Assembly (NCBI RefSeq): GCF_019393635.1
Contig: NC_057861.1
Span: 191,038,026 to 191,102,025 of the forward strand
Source of the DNA: Dromiciops gliroides
Taxonomy: Eukaryota; Chordata; Mammalia; Microbiotheria; Microbiotheriidae
DNA: 64,000 nt
Reading direction: 5' to 3'
Shown: one piece after another, positions 10,965 through 22,085 of the stretch
How the letters are laid out: every line of letters starts with the position of its first letter
Position numbering within the stretch: position 1 is the stretch's first letter
Made by a program: the position numbers and the translations under genes
The notes under the pieces: generated by a model
Database searches by the model: none
Told to the model about the DNA's origin: nothing
Seen by the model: the letters and a program-made list of their open reading frames with translations, nothing else

Positions 10965-11600
10965 TAACTGATCTTCTTAAGACTCTTCCCTCTTCAGTTT
11001 ATTCTTCACTCAGGTGCCAAAAACGATTGGTCGGACCATTATCACTCTTGTGCTCAATAAACTCCAGTGGTGCTCAATTACCTCTAGATGAAAAACAGCA
11101 TTCATAATCTGGCTCCCTTTTAGCCTTAAAACACTTTACTTCACATTGTCTATACTCCATCCAAAATGTCTTCCCTTGCTGCTATTCTCTAGTCTCCATG
11201 CCTTCACATCTTGTCTCCCATGTCTAGAATACACTCCACAATCTCTACCTCTCAGGGAAAAGGGAAGGAAATAAGCATTTATATAGCACCTACTATGTGT
11301 CGGGCTATATGCTAAACTCTATGCTTAATGCTTTACAAATATCTCATTTGATCATGCCCTTATAAAGCCCAGGTCAAACATCACATCCTACATGCAGCTT
11401 TCTTGAAGCCCTAAGCCATTAGTATGTTCTACAGCCCAAACCAAATTACCTTGTATATATTTTGCATATATTTATATGTGTACATGTTGTCTCCCCAGGA
11501 AGAATGGAAGCTCCTTGATAACAGGAGCTGTCATTTTCTTTTTATATCACCAGCACCTGGAACACAGTAAACACTTAATAAATGCTTGCTGACTGAAAGG
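10965..11600 (+). repeat. LINE-2-like 3' fragment
   Basis: A second L2-type end: 'gaagctccttgataacagga', 'caccagcacctggaacacag', 'taaacacttaataaatgctt'. It includes the phrase 'tatatagcacctactatgtg' shared with other ancient repeats here. Confidence 0.6.
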
Positions 11601-11631
11601 AAGTTCATTAAAAAGCATAATGATATGGTAG

Positions 11632-12269
11632 TGATGTGGGATGGAATTCGGAGTCAAATTGATTGTGAGTTGTCCCAAAAGAATTTCAAGACTCAGTGAC
11701 TCAGTTTCCCAAGTTGTTTCCCAAGTTTTATTGCAATAGTGTGAGTGAAAACAGAGAGAACCAGAAAAGTGGAAAGGTATCTCTCTAATAGGGAAAGGAA
11801 AGATAGTTATATTTATAGTATGGATAAAGTGATTATCAGTCTCATTATAGTAATCTCTACCTCAGGGAGGTACAGGGGATGGTTTATCCTAATTTGGAGT
11901 TCCTGGGGTCCTAAGACAGCCCCTGAGGTGGGTACCTTTTTCCAAGGAGGTGTTTTTGGGGTTTACAGTCATAATGTGAATCTGGGGACAAATTTGGCCT
12001 TTTCTGCACGTCACTTTTTTAATTCCATGTCTAGTTTCAAAATATTTTCATTTAGCAGTTTGAATTTCTATACCCTGTCAGTGTATCATTGTTATAGTTA
12101 AGTTCTCAAAGACCTACCTCTATGTTCTTGTTATGGGTGCTGATTAATGTGGGTAGTGAGAACCTAGGCCCTGACTTGTATGGGTCTGAATCCCTCTTAG
12201 AGCTCATATCTAAATTAGAGCTGGGCTCTTAGGTTTTTCTGTTAACCCCTTTTTTGCCTCCTATTATCA
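11632..12269 (-). mobile_element. Solo LTR, family LTR-A, copy 2
   Basis: 638 bp; minus strand runs TGATAATAGGAGGC... to ...CCCACATCA, so the termini are TGAT/ATCA. Flanks GTAG and TTAG fit a 4-bp target duplication with one change. Aligns along its length with copy 3. Confidence 0.8.
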
Positions 12270-12295
12270 TTAGTGAAAAGACTTTAGGCTCTATT

Positions 12296-12450
12296 TTGCC
12301 CCTAACTTAGCTGGATGCCCTGAGGCAAGTAATTTTACTTTTTTTTATACTTTAGTTTCCTCATCTGACAAATAGAACTACTAACTGTCCTACCTCTTTC
12401 ACAGGTTTATAGGGAGACTCAAAAGAGGTAATATACTAGAAAACTCTAAA
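12296..12450 (+). repeat. MIR-like CORE-SINE
   Basis: 'cctgaggcaagtaattttac', 'tttcctcatctgacaaatag' and a following 'ctacctctttcacaggttta' match the MIR core and tail in decayed form. Confidence 0.6.
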
Positions 12451-12649
12451 GACTAAATAAAAACATAAGCTTAAAACTATACACAAATTAGTGGAAATTC
12501 AATTCCACTATTCAAGAAACACCTACTCCACCAAGTACAATATAGCTGTGAACACATTTTAGATGACAGGTTTCTATGTGGAATATACTAACATGATATG
12601 GTTTAATTTACTTACAAGCATTCTAGCCGAGAGGGTTTTCTTAGTAATA

Positions 12650-12830
12650 GTTACATTTATTTAGTGTTTTAAGATTTGATAACTGTTTTACATATATTAT
12701 TCTAATTTCAACCTCACAATAACCCTAAGAGGTAGGCCCTATTATCCCCATTTTAACAGATGAGGAAACTGAGGCAGACATAGGTTAAGTGACTTGCCCA
12801 GGGTCACACAAATACTAAAACATGCTTGTC
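12650..12830 (-). repeat. MIR-like CORE-SINE
   Basis: 'aaccctaagaggtaggccct', 'aacagatgaggaaactgagg' and 'ttgcccagggtcacac' are the reverse of a MIR element, fairly well preserved. Confidence 0.75.
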
Positions 12831-12883
12831 TGGCCATATAAAAACTGTAAAGGAGCTTTAAAAACAAATAGAAAACTACAGTT

Positions 12884-13031
12884 GTTTTTTTTTAAGTGAG
12901 GCGATTGGGGTTAAGTGACTTGCCCAGGGTCACACAGCTACTAAGTGTTGTGTCTGAGGCAGGATTTGAACTCAGGTACTCCCGACTCCAGGGCTGGTGC
13001 TCTATCCACACTGCACCACCTAGCTGCCCCC
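12884..13031 (-). mobile_element. tRNA-derived SINE, type A
   Basis: Minus orientation, flanked by the perfect 9-bp duplication AAAACTACA (12872-12880 and 13032-13040). Confidence 0.94.
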
Positions 13032-13409
13032 AAAACTACATATTTTAAGGGCTATTTAAGAATAATTTTCAAGTAGCTTACTGAAGATTTTACTTAATTT
13101 TAATAAGCATTTCCCATGAACTTGGAGAATGATTACTCTTTACATAACAATTGATTATTTTTCTTACATTTTCAAACTTCCAGGAAATTCAAGAGCAATG
13201 GAAATAAATGACATCAGAAAAATCAAAAGTGCATGCAGAGCCTTTTGCTTAAAAAATACAAAAAAACACTTTGTAACCAGAAAGGAGGCAATAACAAAAT
13301 CTAGCATTTATAAATAAGTTTTAACACTATAGAAATATTATTTCCTTTTAGATATACTCCAAACTTTTCATTTTATACAGATAACATAAAGGTAAAGTGA
13401 CGATCAAGA

Positions 13410-13545
13410 AGATCATAAATATAGGGGAGGAGGGAGGAGGGGGAGGGAGAAAAATCTGAAATTGGAAAGCTTGTATAAGCAAAAATTGAGAACTATCTTT
13501 ACATGTAACTGGAAAAAAATAAAATACTTTATTCAAAAAAAAGAT
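13410..13545 (+). repeat. L1 3' terminal fragment
   Basis: Purine-rich (GGA)n tract, then 'gaactatctttacatgtaac' and AATAAAATAC with an A tail. The rest of 13041-13960 shows nothing I can name. Confidence 0.65.
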
Positions 13546-13970
13546 CATAAATAAAAACATGTTCTATAGCTATACAAAGTATGACTACAAAGTCAAGAAA
13601 TTAGCTTTCATGAGGCACTAGCCACAAGAATTTCCAACCATATATCATGTTCATATATACCAATTGTTGCCTATATTTTAAATAACTAATTTTAAATTAA
13701 CAATTGCTGTTAATAAAGTAAGTGGGCTTCTGGGATTGCAGATGGGTTAAAATGGGCAGGAAATGCAGTTTTACTGGTGTTATAAAAAAGTCCAAACTCT
13801 TTATATGTTCAATATCAACCCAGATTCTTTTCAAGCACTCATTAATATGACCTCGTACATTTGTTCCTAGAATGTTTATATCATTATGTTCTCACACCTG
13901 AGGTTCTTTTCTTAGGAGCTGGATCTGATAGACAGCTGATGTTCTTCCCAATTTCTGCTTCCTGGGTTTT

Positions 13971-14084
13971 TTTTTCTTTTTTGCGGGGCAATTAGGGTTA
14001 AGTGACTTGCCCAGGGTCACAGAGCTAGTAAATGTCAAGTGTCTGAGGTTGGTGCTTTATCCACTGCACCACCTAGCTGCCCCC
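13971..14084 (-). mobile_element. tRNA-derived SINE, type B, internally deleted
   Basis: Minus orientation. The segment between GTGTCTGAGGTT and GGTGCTTTATCC is missing, removing the B-box region. Flanks CTGCTTCCTGGGTTTT (13955-13970) and CTGCTTCCTGAGTTTT (14085-14100) differ at one base. Confidence 0.92.
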
Positions 14085-14514
14085 CTGCTTCCTGAGTTTT
14101 AAGACATACAGTAACACCTCATTTATCTTATCTATGAAAGAGCTATTCTACATACCGTTAATTAAAATTTTCAGATACTAGTAGTTATTCTTTTTAAATA
14201 TCAAAACATCAGTTTAGCCAACATATTGATCAAATATTTCTAAAATATATTTCATAACTTTCTTTCATAAAAAGAATATATAAAGAACATAATGGAATCT
14301 TTACTTGATGACAGTCCATTACGATGAACATCGGTAGACTGTCAGGGTATGGAAATGAACAAGGTTTCTTACTAACAGCTCCAAACTATACAAACCAAAT
14401 TCTTGTTTCTTCCTTTCTGCCAGCTGTCATATTTTGCCCATGGGCAATGCCTCTGTAGATTCTAGAACCATAATTTATAAAGCAGTTGCTGATCTGCACT
14501 GGTAGTTTCTTCCT

Positions 14515-14660
14515 TGGGCAGCTAGGTGGTGCATAAAGCACCAACCCTGGATTCAGGAGGACCCGAGTTCAAATGTGGCCTCAGACACTTGACACTTACT
14601 AGCTGTGTGACCCTGGGCAAGTCACTTAACCCTCATTGCCCCACCAAAAAAAAAAAAAAG
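14515..14660 (+). mobile_element. tRNA-derived SINE, type B
   Basis: Plus orientation with a small gap in the A-box area (GGTGGTGCATAAAGC). Flanked by GGTAGTTTCTTCCT and GGTAGTTTCTTCCC after a 15-base A tail. Confidence 0.92.
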
Positions 14661-15069
14661 TCCAAGGTAGTTTCTTCCCTGGGCATTCCTTAAACTGATG
14701 AAATAATCACAGGTACTATGTATATACATAGGCAGATGATGTGTCTGAGTGTGTATAAGGGTATTCCAAAAGTCTTAGTGTAGTTTTAAGTTTAAATAGA
14801 TTAAAGCTGCACTTAGTCTTTTGGGTCATATGATAGACAAGACAAACACTTAAAAATTCATACAATACCTAAGTTCTGAACCTAACACACAAATACTGTC
14901 AAACACAAGGAAACTTATGGAAGAGAGACCTGTTCTTAGCAGATCTCAAGGATGCTTAAGATCTAATTCTAATCGTTTCCCAATGTGAAATAGGACACAT
15001 TTTTGAAAAAAAAATAGAATCATAAAGATCTCAACAATTAAAGTGATAAATTATTAAGTAAATACTGTC

Positions 15070-15190
15070 CTGAAATGAGAGTCAGAAGACTAATTCAATC
15101 ATCACTCTGCTACTTACTAGTTCTTGGGTAAACCTTGGCATTTATTAGTACTTAGTATTTCTACACCTCAGCATCCTAATCTGCTTTTAG
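15070..15190 (+). repeat. MIR-like CORE-SINE, decayed
   Basis: 'gagagtcagaagactaattc', 'ctgctacttactagttcttg' and 'ctacacctcagcatcctaat' follow the MIR order, with considerable divergence. Confidence 0.5.
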
Positions 15191-16129
15191 GAGTCTCATA
15201 GTAAAAAGTTCACAACATCAAGAATTCCCTATCAACTTTTTGTACTCAGGCACTAACCACACAGGATAGTATTAAGACAAGGGTTTTCTACTCAAGAATT
15301 CAAAATCTATTCATTGAACATTCAAATGGTTCACTATTCTCTGGACAATTCTCTAAACATTATAGGTTAAAAATCAGCATTTCTGCAATGAATTAACATG
15401 AACAAATCAATCTGGTAACCACAGTACATAAATTTGTTATCATTAGTTCATGTAAATGACAACCAAACCTGTAATTTCTGGTAAAAGCACTAATATCAGC
15501 AAAAATCAAACACCTTTTCTCCACAAGTATTTAAAAACTGAGTTTTAACTCGCCAGACCTTCTAGAATGCATGAAGCCTTGAAAGTGCACTTGAGAAGAA
15601 AATCACTTCATAAACCAATTTAAATGATTTCACATAATTATAAGTATTGAGAATTGACTACTCATGAAACTAGAACTGCAAGGCAAGCTGAAAAATCATC
15701 TAGTTTAACATAACTGACCAAGAATGTTCCTTACAAAGGGGCCTCCAACCTACCCAGTCTAATGCCTGAAAGGTATACAAAACAATCTTAGCTATTTATT
15801 CCATGTCACTGACAAGTTTCTTCATCTGTAATATCAGGGGGTTTGCCTGAAAAGAAAACTCCCTTTTCCAGCTTTATGTCTTATGATCCAACAGTTGTCA
15901 GGTCATTAACCTCCCTACCACAGCCTGAAATTTACATAGCAATAACTTGCACTATACAGCATACTAGGAAAGTTTCCTAGTGGCAAAAAATCAAAACGCA
16001 ACATAAATTACTATCAAGTCACACTTCCACAAAACTGTCCAAGCAGAAAAAAAAATCTTAAATGTGAGAACAATACTAAAAATCATGTTTCATCAATGCA
16101 GTTTAAAACATTTTAAAGAGTGAACTGCC

Positions 16130-16556
16130 CAAACCAGAAGAACATTATACAGAGTAACAGCAACACTGTGTAATGATCAACTATGACAGATTTAGCTGTT
16201 CTCAGCAATACAATGATCCAAGACAATTCCAAAAGACTCATGATGGAAAATGCTATCCACATTTAGAGAAAGAAATATGGAGTATGAATGCAGATAGATG
16301 GAAAGCATACTATTTTCACCTTTTTTTTCTTCTTTTCTCATGTTTCCCCCTTTTATTCTGATTTTTCTTTTACAACATGACTAATGTGGAAATGTTTAAC
16401 ATGATTGTACTGTGTAACCTATTTCAGATTGCTTGTTGTCTGGTGGAGGGGGAAGGGAGGAAGAAAAATCTGGACCTCAAATATCTTACAAAAATAAATG
16501 TTGAAAACTATCTTTGCAAGTAATAGGGAAAAAATAAAATACTATTAAGTCGGGGG
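16130..16556 (+). repeat. L1 3' UTR, well preserved
   Basis: Runs from 'agaacattatacagagtaac' through 'ctcatgatggaaaatgctat' and 'catgactaatgtggaaatgt' to AATAAAATAC plus A tail. Useful as a reference for the shorter L1 ends in this window. Confidence 0.8.
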
Positions 16557-17439
16557 AAAAAAAAGTGAACTGCCCAAATGCGTTCAAATTAAAGTCAGTT
16601 TCAAATATTTATGGAAAATTCCAAACAAGTGGAAAAAACCTTTGTCAATTTTGTAAAATATAAGATTCTGGAATAACTACTAACAAGAAGGGGGAGGGGA
16701 GAAGAGTTCCAAATATCCTTTGAAAATGTTTAATCTAAGTAAATTAAGTCACAGAACTTGATTTCTGCGTGTAAGGCAGAAGTAATAAGTAGCACTATTT
16801 TCTTAGTTCAGAACTACCTACAGAATGCTACAGTAGTAGCATTTTTTCCTTTCAAGAAAGCTTTCTTTCATTCTATTTTTCCTAGAATACTGACATTAGT
16901 GGCAAAGTTAAAAATGAACGTTCGTTTATGAAGTAAAAAGCATCTGTAACAAATTGCATTAAACTGAGATAATTTTGACATTTATGGTCAAATGAACATC
17001 CCAAACTAGAAAGAAATGTTTCCTCTATATAGTGTTCAATATTTTAATACCTCAGATTACTAATTTCATACTAATGAAATTATATTTCTTGGGCTTGTAT
17101 CTGAAACTTGGGTTTTCCGAAAAGTTTCACTGCATGCTTACAAATAGTCATAAAAATACGTAAACAAAGGCAAGCATTCTAATTCCGTGAAGCCCCAGTA
17201 GAGTGGGAAGTGAGACTTTTAAGTCACTTAATATTTACATAACAAGTAAAGCTTTGGTATTCACCCCAGAAAATAAAGTGAACCTAGAGGTTCATCATAA
17301 ATCGTCTTAGCAGGTTTCAAAGTTAACTTTTCTCCTCGGGGGAGGAAAAAGAATAAAAGGCCGGCAAATTTAATTAATAAAAAGCAGGAAAGGAGTCTTT
17401 GGAACCTCCAGCGAGAGTCTTAATCCGGATCGTTTGGAA

Positions 17440-18540
17440 ATCCAGGAGCGAGTTCTCTATACCTTGCTAGCGCCCATAGCTCCAAGAATTATCTGAGTTC
17501 TTGCTCGCCGAGTCCACAGGCCCAGCTCTTCGAGTGCAGTGAAACCAGGAAGACCGAAGAGAGTGTTGGCCAAATGCACCCCGCTCCGAGCACACCCCGC
17601 AGCCCAGGTAACCCTGGGCATCGTTTTTTCCATCTCCCCTTTCCCCCGGTTCCACCACTTCCTTGGCGCACGTGACTTCCCCCAAGCCCCACACCGGGGG
17701 TTAAGGGCAACGAGGAGAGCGGAACGTTCTTGGGCCCCGGGGCCCAAAGCTGCGCGCTGCCCGGCGGCCAGTCCGGCGAACGTCTCCCGGATTCCCCGGG
17801 CGTGAGGTCACAATGCGGTAGCCTCCAGCCCGGGAAAGAAGTGGAGCGGGGTAGAGGGGCCCCGGGAAAATGCAGCGAACGCTACCCTCCCCTGACTAGA
17901 AGGCAATTCGCGGGCAGAGAAGGTCCCGGCGTGCGGAGGGCGGCTCGCGCCCACCGCCGCCCGTCAGGTCGTCTTGGTCCCACCCCGGGCCGGGAGGCGC
18001 CAGCCCGGGCCGTCTCCCCGCCCTCTCGGTCGGGAGGACGGCGCGCGCGCGCGCGCGAGCGGGCGGCACGTCGGACTGAGTGCGCGGAGCGCGGTTTTCC
18101 CTCTCCTCTCAGTGCAGCCTGGTCAGCGGGCGCTACTGCGGGATGCTGCCGGCGACCACACTGTACCTACCGCTCAGCGCTGAAGAGGGAGCTCTTTTCC
18201 TCCTCCTCCTCCTCCTCCCGCCGCCGTAGCCGCCTCCTCCTCCTCCTCCTCCGCCCCTCACAGTACCATCCAGCCGCCTCCCCTCCTCGTCTCCCTGTCC
18301 TCCCCTCTTATCCCCTCCCCTCCCGCAGATGGGCTCCTCTCCTTCCACCCGACCTAAGGCCGGGGGGAGGGGGGCTGTGCAGGAACTCCAGCGCGGGCGG
18401 GACCCTCGGCGTCAACGCCCCACGCCTCCCCTGTGCAGGAAGGGACCCCCTCAGCGCCTCACCACAAACCCATCCCTAACAGCAATACTGTGTCCCCCTC
18501 CTCCCTCCACAGCCTGAAAGAGAAAATGGCGCTCGATTTA
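17440..18540. promoter_or_regulatory. ADNP2: CpG island, probable ADNP2 promoter and exon 1
   Basis: About 1.1 kb that is strikingly GC- and CpG-rich in an otherwise AT-rich window. It contains an uninterrupted (CG)n run near 18040-18058 and pyrimidine-rich CTC/CCT triplet blocks at about 18197-18255, which read as GGA-type purine tracts in the ADNP2 direction. It lies 10 kb upstream of ADNP2 exon 2, in the right place for promoter plus untranslated first exon. Several long overlapping frames on both strands (up to 249 codons) reflect absence of AT-rich stop codons and have no recognisable domain. Transcription from the other strand (CAG|GTAACC near 17608 is donor-like) cannot be excluded. 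Confidence 0.85.
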
Positions 18541-18591
18541 CCTCAGGAAATGACGTAGATACTCATTTGCATACCAGTTAAGTTAGCCAAT
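18523..18591 (-). promoter_or_regulatory. Core promoter motif cluster (YY1, CRE, octamer, CCAAT)
   Basis: Reading toward ADNP2 (minus strand) the order is ATTGG (CCAAT box, 18587-18591), ATGCAAAT (octamer, 18565-18572), a TACGTCA CRE half-site (18551-18558) and GCGCCATTTT (YY1-type, 18523-18532). YY1 elements of this form often sit at transcription starts, and a CCAAT box 60-70 bp upstream is typical, so a minus-strand start near 18510-18530 is inferred. The embedded plus-strand ATG opens only ten codons. Confidence 0.65.
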
Positions 18592-18799
18592 AGGAAGAAA
18601 GATTGTATTGGGACACCTTGGTTCTTCCATACAGATCACCTTGGGCCCCTTAACTAAAGCTGAATGAGAGATCCAAAAATGGGAGTGAGAAGAAACCATT
18701 TGTTTCCTACTCCTCTCTCAAGAAAAAAAAAATACCCCCTAATTTTCCTAGTACACTTAACTTCACTTGTCTGTCCCTTAAAGTAGCATCTATATAAAC

Positions 18800-19020
18800 T
18801 CTCGTGAGACTTTAGGGAGTTGGTGATGACATCATGAGCAGGGGGGGTGGGGAAATGACATCATCAAACATGTGATCAATCACATGTTACCTCCAGAGCA
18901 TTGCCTCATTTGCATGGAATGGGGGTGGAACCATAGGACAAGCTGAAGAAATTAGTAGCTCCACCCATAACTGAGAACCAATAGGAAACAACCTGTGAAC
19001 AAACTGTCTTGCCATTGGAG
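18800..19020. promoter_or_regulatory. Second motif cluster upstream of the CpG island
   Basis: Holds TCTCGTGAGA (18800-18809, one change from the palindromic TCTCGCGAGA element), two TGACATCA CRE-like sites (about 18827 and 18856), a perfect inverted repeat with 10-base arms AACATGTGAT/ATCACATGTT (18867-18876, 18879-18888), another ATTTGCAT octamer near 18909, CCAATAGG near 18978 and CCATTGG near 19012. Octamer then CCAATAGGAA repeats the order of the proximal cluster with wider spacing. Function is inferred. Confidence 0.45.
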
Positions 19021-19350
19021 AATGCAACTTTTGATGACACAACTTTGAAAAATATTTTTCATATGACAAATGTTGGTAGTAAAGTGATTAAGGGTCTCAA
19101 GCACTAACTTAATTCATATTCTAAGGAAAAGCCATTTCAGACACTTACATGAGAAATTTTGAGGTATTTTAAAGTCAATACTTTGTGATGAGGGGGTTAA
19201 TTTCAAAACTTGATATAGTCTTAAATGATCCAAAAGTTCCATCATGCCAATAAGAAAAAAGATTCTTGTTTTCCTAGATTAAAAAAAAATGCCAAGCACT
19301 ATATTGTTGTCTTTAAATAGAGTGGCAGCTTTTGGACTATCTTGGTAATT

Positions 19351-19373
19351 CATCCATCCATCCATCCATCCAA
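19351..19373. repeat. (ATCC)n microsatellite
   Basis: About five perfect units of CATC/ATCC, next to a decayed mammal-wide repeat tail (about 19375-19520). Confidence 0.8.
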
Positions 19374-19654
19374 CCATTTATTCAACAAATATCAAACACT
19401 GACTGTGTTAGACATTGAGACTAGTCAAGATAAAGACATGAGAATGGTATAATAAAATCTCTGACCTCAAAAATTGTAAAAGAATGTAGGAGATAACACA
19501 TCTACCCAAATAATTACCCAAAAGGCAAGATCATATGTACATTCTGTGTATATAGTGATAGGGATAAGACCTGTAATGTCATTGTAAAGGAAACAAGAAA
19601 TGGAATGAGAAAATTTCCTTTACCAATGCTGGTCAGCATTGTGCAACTCACAGA

Positions 19655-19785
19655 AGGTAGTCTAGACTCTAGAGCACTAAGAGATTAGGTGACTTCTCCA
19701 AGTTCATCAGTATATGAATCTAGTAACTTGAACCTAGGTCTTCCTGGAACTAACAGCTCCATACCACATTACTTCTCCACTAATG
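19655..19785 (-). repeat. MIR-like CORE-SINE, decayed
   Basis: 'aggtgacttctccaagttca' and 'gaacctaggtcttcctggaa' are MIR reverse-strand features. Otherwise 19070-19940 holds no recognisable gene. Confidence 0.5.
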
Positions 19786-19941
19786 TATAAATAAACTAAA
19801 CCATATATCTAAGACATAATCATTCACATACTATATAAAGATGATGCTACCAATCCCAAAGATATTAAGCTATTCTTAGACTATTCTTCCAGAGGTCATC
19901 AAGGTTTTCAATGAACTCATCTCCCCTTGAAATCATCACAA

Positions 19942-20615
19942 TGATGTGGGCTGGAATTTTGGGTCAAATTGATTGTGAGTCGTCCCAAAAGAATTACAAG
20001 ACTCAGTGACTCAGTTTACCAAGTTTTATTGCAATACTGTGTGTGACCACAAGGAGAGAACCAGAATACTGGAAAGGTATCTCTCAAATAAGGAAAGGAA
20101 AGACAATCATATTTATAGTATGGATAAATTGATTATCAGTCTCATAATATTCTCCACCTCTGGGAGGTACAAGGGAGGGATTGTCCTTCTCATTATAATA
20201 TTCTCCACCTTGGGGTGTTTCAGAGGAGGGCTTATCCTAATTTGGGGTTCCTAGGGTCCTAAGCAAACTCCTGAGGCGGGTACCTTTTTCAGTGGAGGTG
20301 TGTTTTGGGGGTTTACACATCATAAGGTGAATCTGGGGAGAAATTTAGCCTTTTCTGGGCATGTCTCTTTCTGATTCCCATGGCTAGTTTCAAAATATAA
20401 TCATTTTTCATGAGAATTTCTATAGGTTGTCTTTTTCCTTTATTGTTATTTTGACCTGACCCGTTCTGGTCCATTATGGATGTTGATCACTATGGGTACT
20501 AGAACCTAACATAAGTTATCCATTAACTGGGACCTGACTCCCTTTTAGAGCTAATATCTGTATTAGAGCTTGGGTCTTGGATTTTTCTATTAACGCTTTT
20601 TTGCCTCCTACATCA
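19942..20615 (-). mobile_element. Solo LTR, family LTR-A, copy 3
   Basis: 674 bp, termini TGAT/ATCA on the minus strand. Perfect 4-bp target duplication ACAA (19938-19941 and 20616-20619), as gammaretrovirus-like ERV1 elements make. Carries a local duplication of the 'attatartattctccacct' segment near 20140-20215. Confidence 0.85.
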
Positions 20616-20908
20616 ACAATACTTGTAAAACTGTGATACACCATTAAAGAGGAAACCTATGCCATTGTTGAAAAATAGGCACATACATATGCACACTTAT
20701 AAATTACATATGTTCATGCTAAGAAATAATCAGAGAAATTGTAAGAAAAAGGTTATCCCTTTGCAATGGCTTGAATATAATCCTGCCTAGAGAACAAGGG
20801 ATACTGTATCCTAAAGAGTACCTCTTGAAGGCATTCTCAAGGCAATAGAGTCTAAAAGATGCCCCAAAATATTTGTTCAAAGATGTTTCTATTAAAATAT
20901 ATGTATTC

Positions 20909-21054
20909 GGGGGCAGCTAGGTGGCACAGTGGATAAAGCACTGGCCCTGGATTCAGAAGTACCTGAGTTCAAATCCGCCCTCAGACACTTGACACTTACT
21001 ATCTGTGTGACCCTGGGCAAGTCACTTAACCCCCATTGCCCTGCAAAAAAAAAA
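20909..21054 (+). mobile_element. tRNA-derived SINE, type B
   Basis: Plus orientation, close to consensus, ending CCATTGCCCTGC plus A10. The AT-rich flanks (ATATATGTATTC) suggest a target duplication but it is low complexity. Confidence 0.93.
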
Positions 21055-21169
21055 TTTTTTTTAATATATATATGTATGTATTCATCTAAGTTAATTACTA
21101 CTAAAAACATTCAACAAAAATTTATCACAGATGTACAGTATAGGAGTACTGTGCTAGGGAATATAACAA

Positions 21170-21450
21170 GTTTAAAGCTCCGATTGGATGGCACTTCCCA
21201 TATCCTCCATTTAATGTCAGTGCCCAGCCCAGCTGCATCTCCTTCCTCTGAGGTCCATTCCAAAGGATTTCCTCAACCACCCCATCTTGGCCTCCTTTTG
21301 TTTCTCCCACACCTCTGCCCCATTTTCAGTTTCCTTTTATGTGCTGGCTTCCCTTGAGGGCAAGGATTGTCTTTCTTTCTACTTAATATTTGTTTTCCTA
21401 GCCCTTAGTGGAGTATTTGGCTTAATGCTAGTTGACTGATTGAAATAATA
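21170..21450 (+). repeat. LINE-2-like 3' fragment, decayed
   Basis: Ends 'gagggcaaggattgtctttc', 'cctagcccttagtggagtat', 'cttaatgctagttgactgat', a worn L2 terminus. Confidence 0.5.
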
Positions 21451-21599
21451 CAAGATTCCTGCCCTCAGGGAGATTACAGTCTTTTAGGACTATTTGATAA
21501 ATATGTAAATAATAAAACAATGCATAGACAATTATGATAAACACCTGAAAGGTTTAAGCAAAAGTACTATTTTAGGAAGAATGGTATAATTTTAAAATA

Positions 21600-21735
21600 A
21601 AATAGTTAGATACTAGCTGTGTGATCCTGCATAAAAACACTTACCCTCAATTTCTTCATCTGTAAAAATGGATTTAACACCTAAAGACGTCTCATAGGGT
21701 TGTTGTAAAAATTAAATAAAATCATAGGATTAAAT
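21600..21735 (+). repeat. MIR-like CORE-SINE
   Basis: 'tactagctgtgtgatcctgc', 'caatttcttcatctgtaaaa' and 'tcatagggttgttgtaaaaa' are the MIR core and tail. Confidence 0.7.
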
Positions 21736-21773
21736 CTAGAAAGGAACTTAAAGGCTTTCAAATGCATCCCTTT

Positions 21774-21926
21774 GGGGCAGCTAGGTGGCTCAGTGGATAG
21801 AGCAAGGGCCCTGGAGTCAGGAGGACCTGAGTTCAAATTCAGCCTCAGTCACTTGGCATTTACTAGCTATGTGACCCTGGGCAAGTCACTTAACCCCAAA
21901 TGTCTCACACACACACAAAAAAAAAG
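21774..21926 (+). mobile_element. tRNA-derived SINE, type A
   Basis: Plus orientation with a (CA)n stretch in its tail. Perfect 15-bp target duplication CAAATGCATCCCTTT (21759-21773 and 21928-21942), inserted at the start of a MIR. Confidence 0.95.
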
Positions 21927-21942
21927 ACAAATGCATCCCTTT

Positions 21943-22085
21943 CATTTTACAGATGAGTAAACTGAAGTACAGTGAAGTTAAGTGACTTGTCCAAGGTCTC
22001 ATAGCTATTAAGTACCTGAGATATTTGAATCTAAGAATATGGACTCCAAATGTAGAACCCTAACCATTATACCCTCCCAAAGAAC
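21943..22085 (-). repeat. MIR-like CORE-SINE
   Basis: 'ttttacagatgagtaaactg', 'agtgacttgtccaaggtctc' and 'agctattaagtacctgag' are MIR in reverse. The SINE at 21774 sits at its edge. Confidence 0.65.

Larger units (their letters stand above)
7309..18170 (-). other. ADNP2: ADNP2 intron 1 (inferred)
   Basis: Span between the exon 2 acceptor and the CpG-island promoter. The right limit depends on which donor exon 1 uses; GCG|GTAGGT (GT at 18169-18170) and AAG|GTATAG (GT at 17461-17462) are the best minus-strand candidates I see. Outside the listed repeats, 14101-14514, 15200-16120 and 16553-17430 hold AT-rich sequence with nothing I can name. Confidence 0.6.

Noticed and set aside
17730-18479. 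249-codon open frame, and overlapping frames on both strands
   Set aside because: Product of GC-rich CpG-island sequence with few stop codons: R/P/S/G-rich, no domain, several frames open at once.
18526-18558. ATGGCGCTC as a possible plus-strand start codon
   Set aside because: Opens only ten codons before TAG; the bases fit a YY1-type element better.
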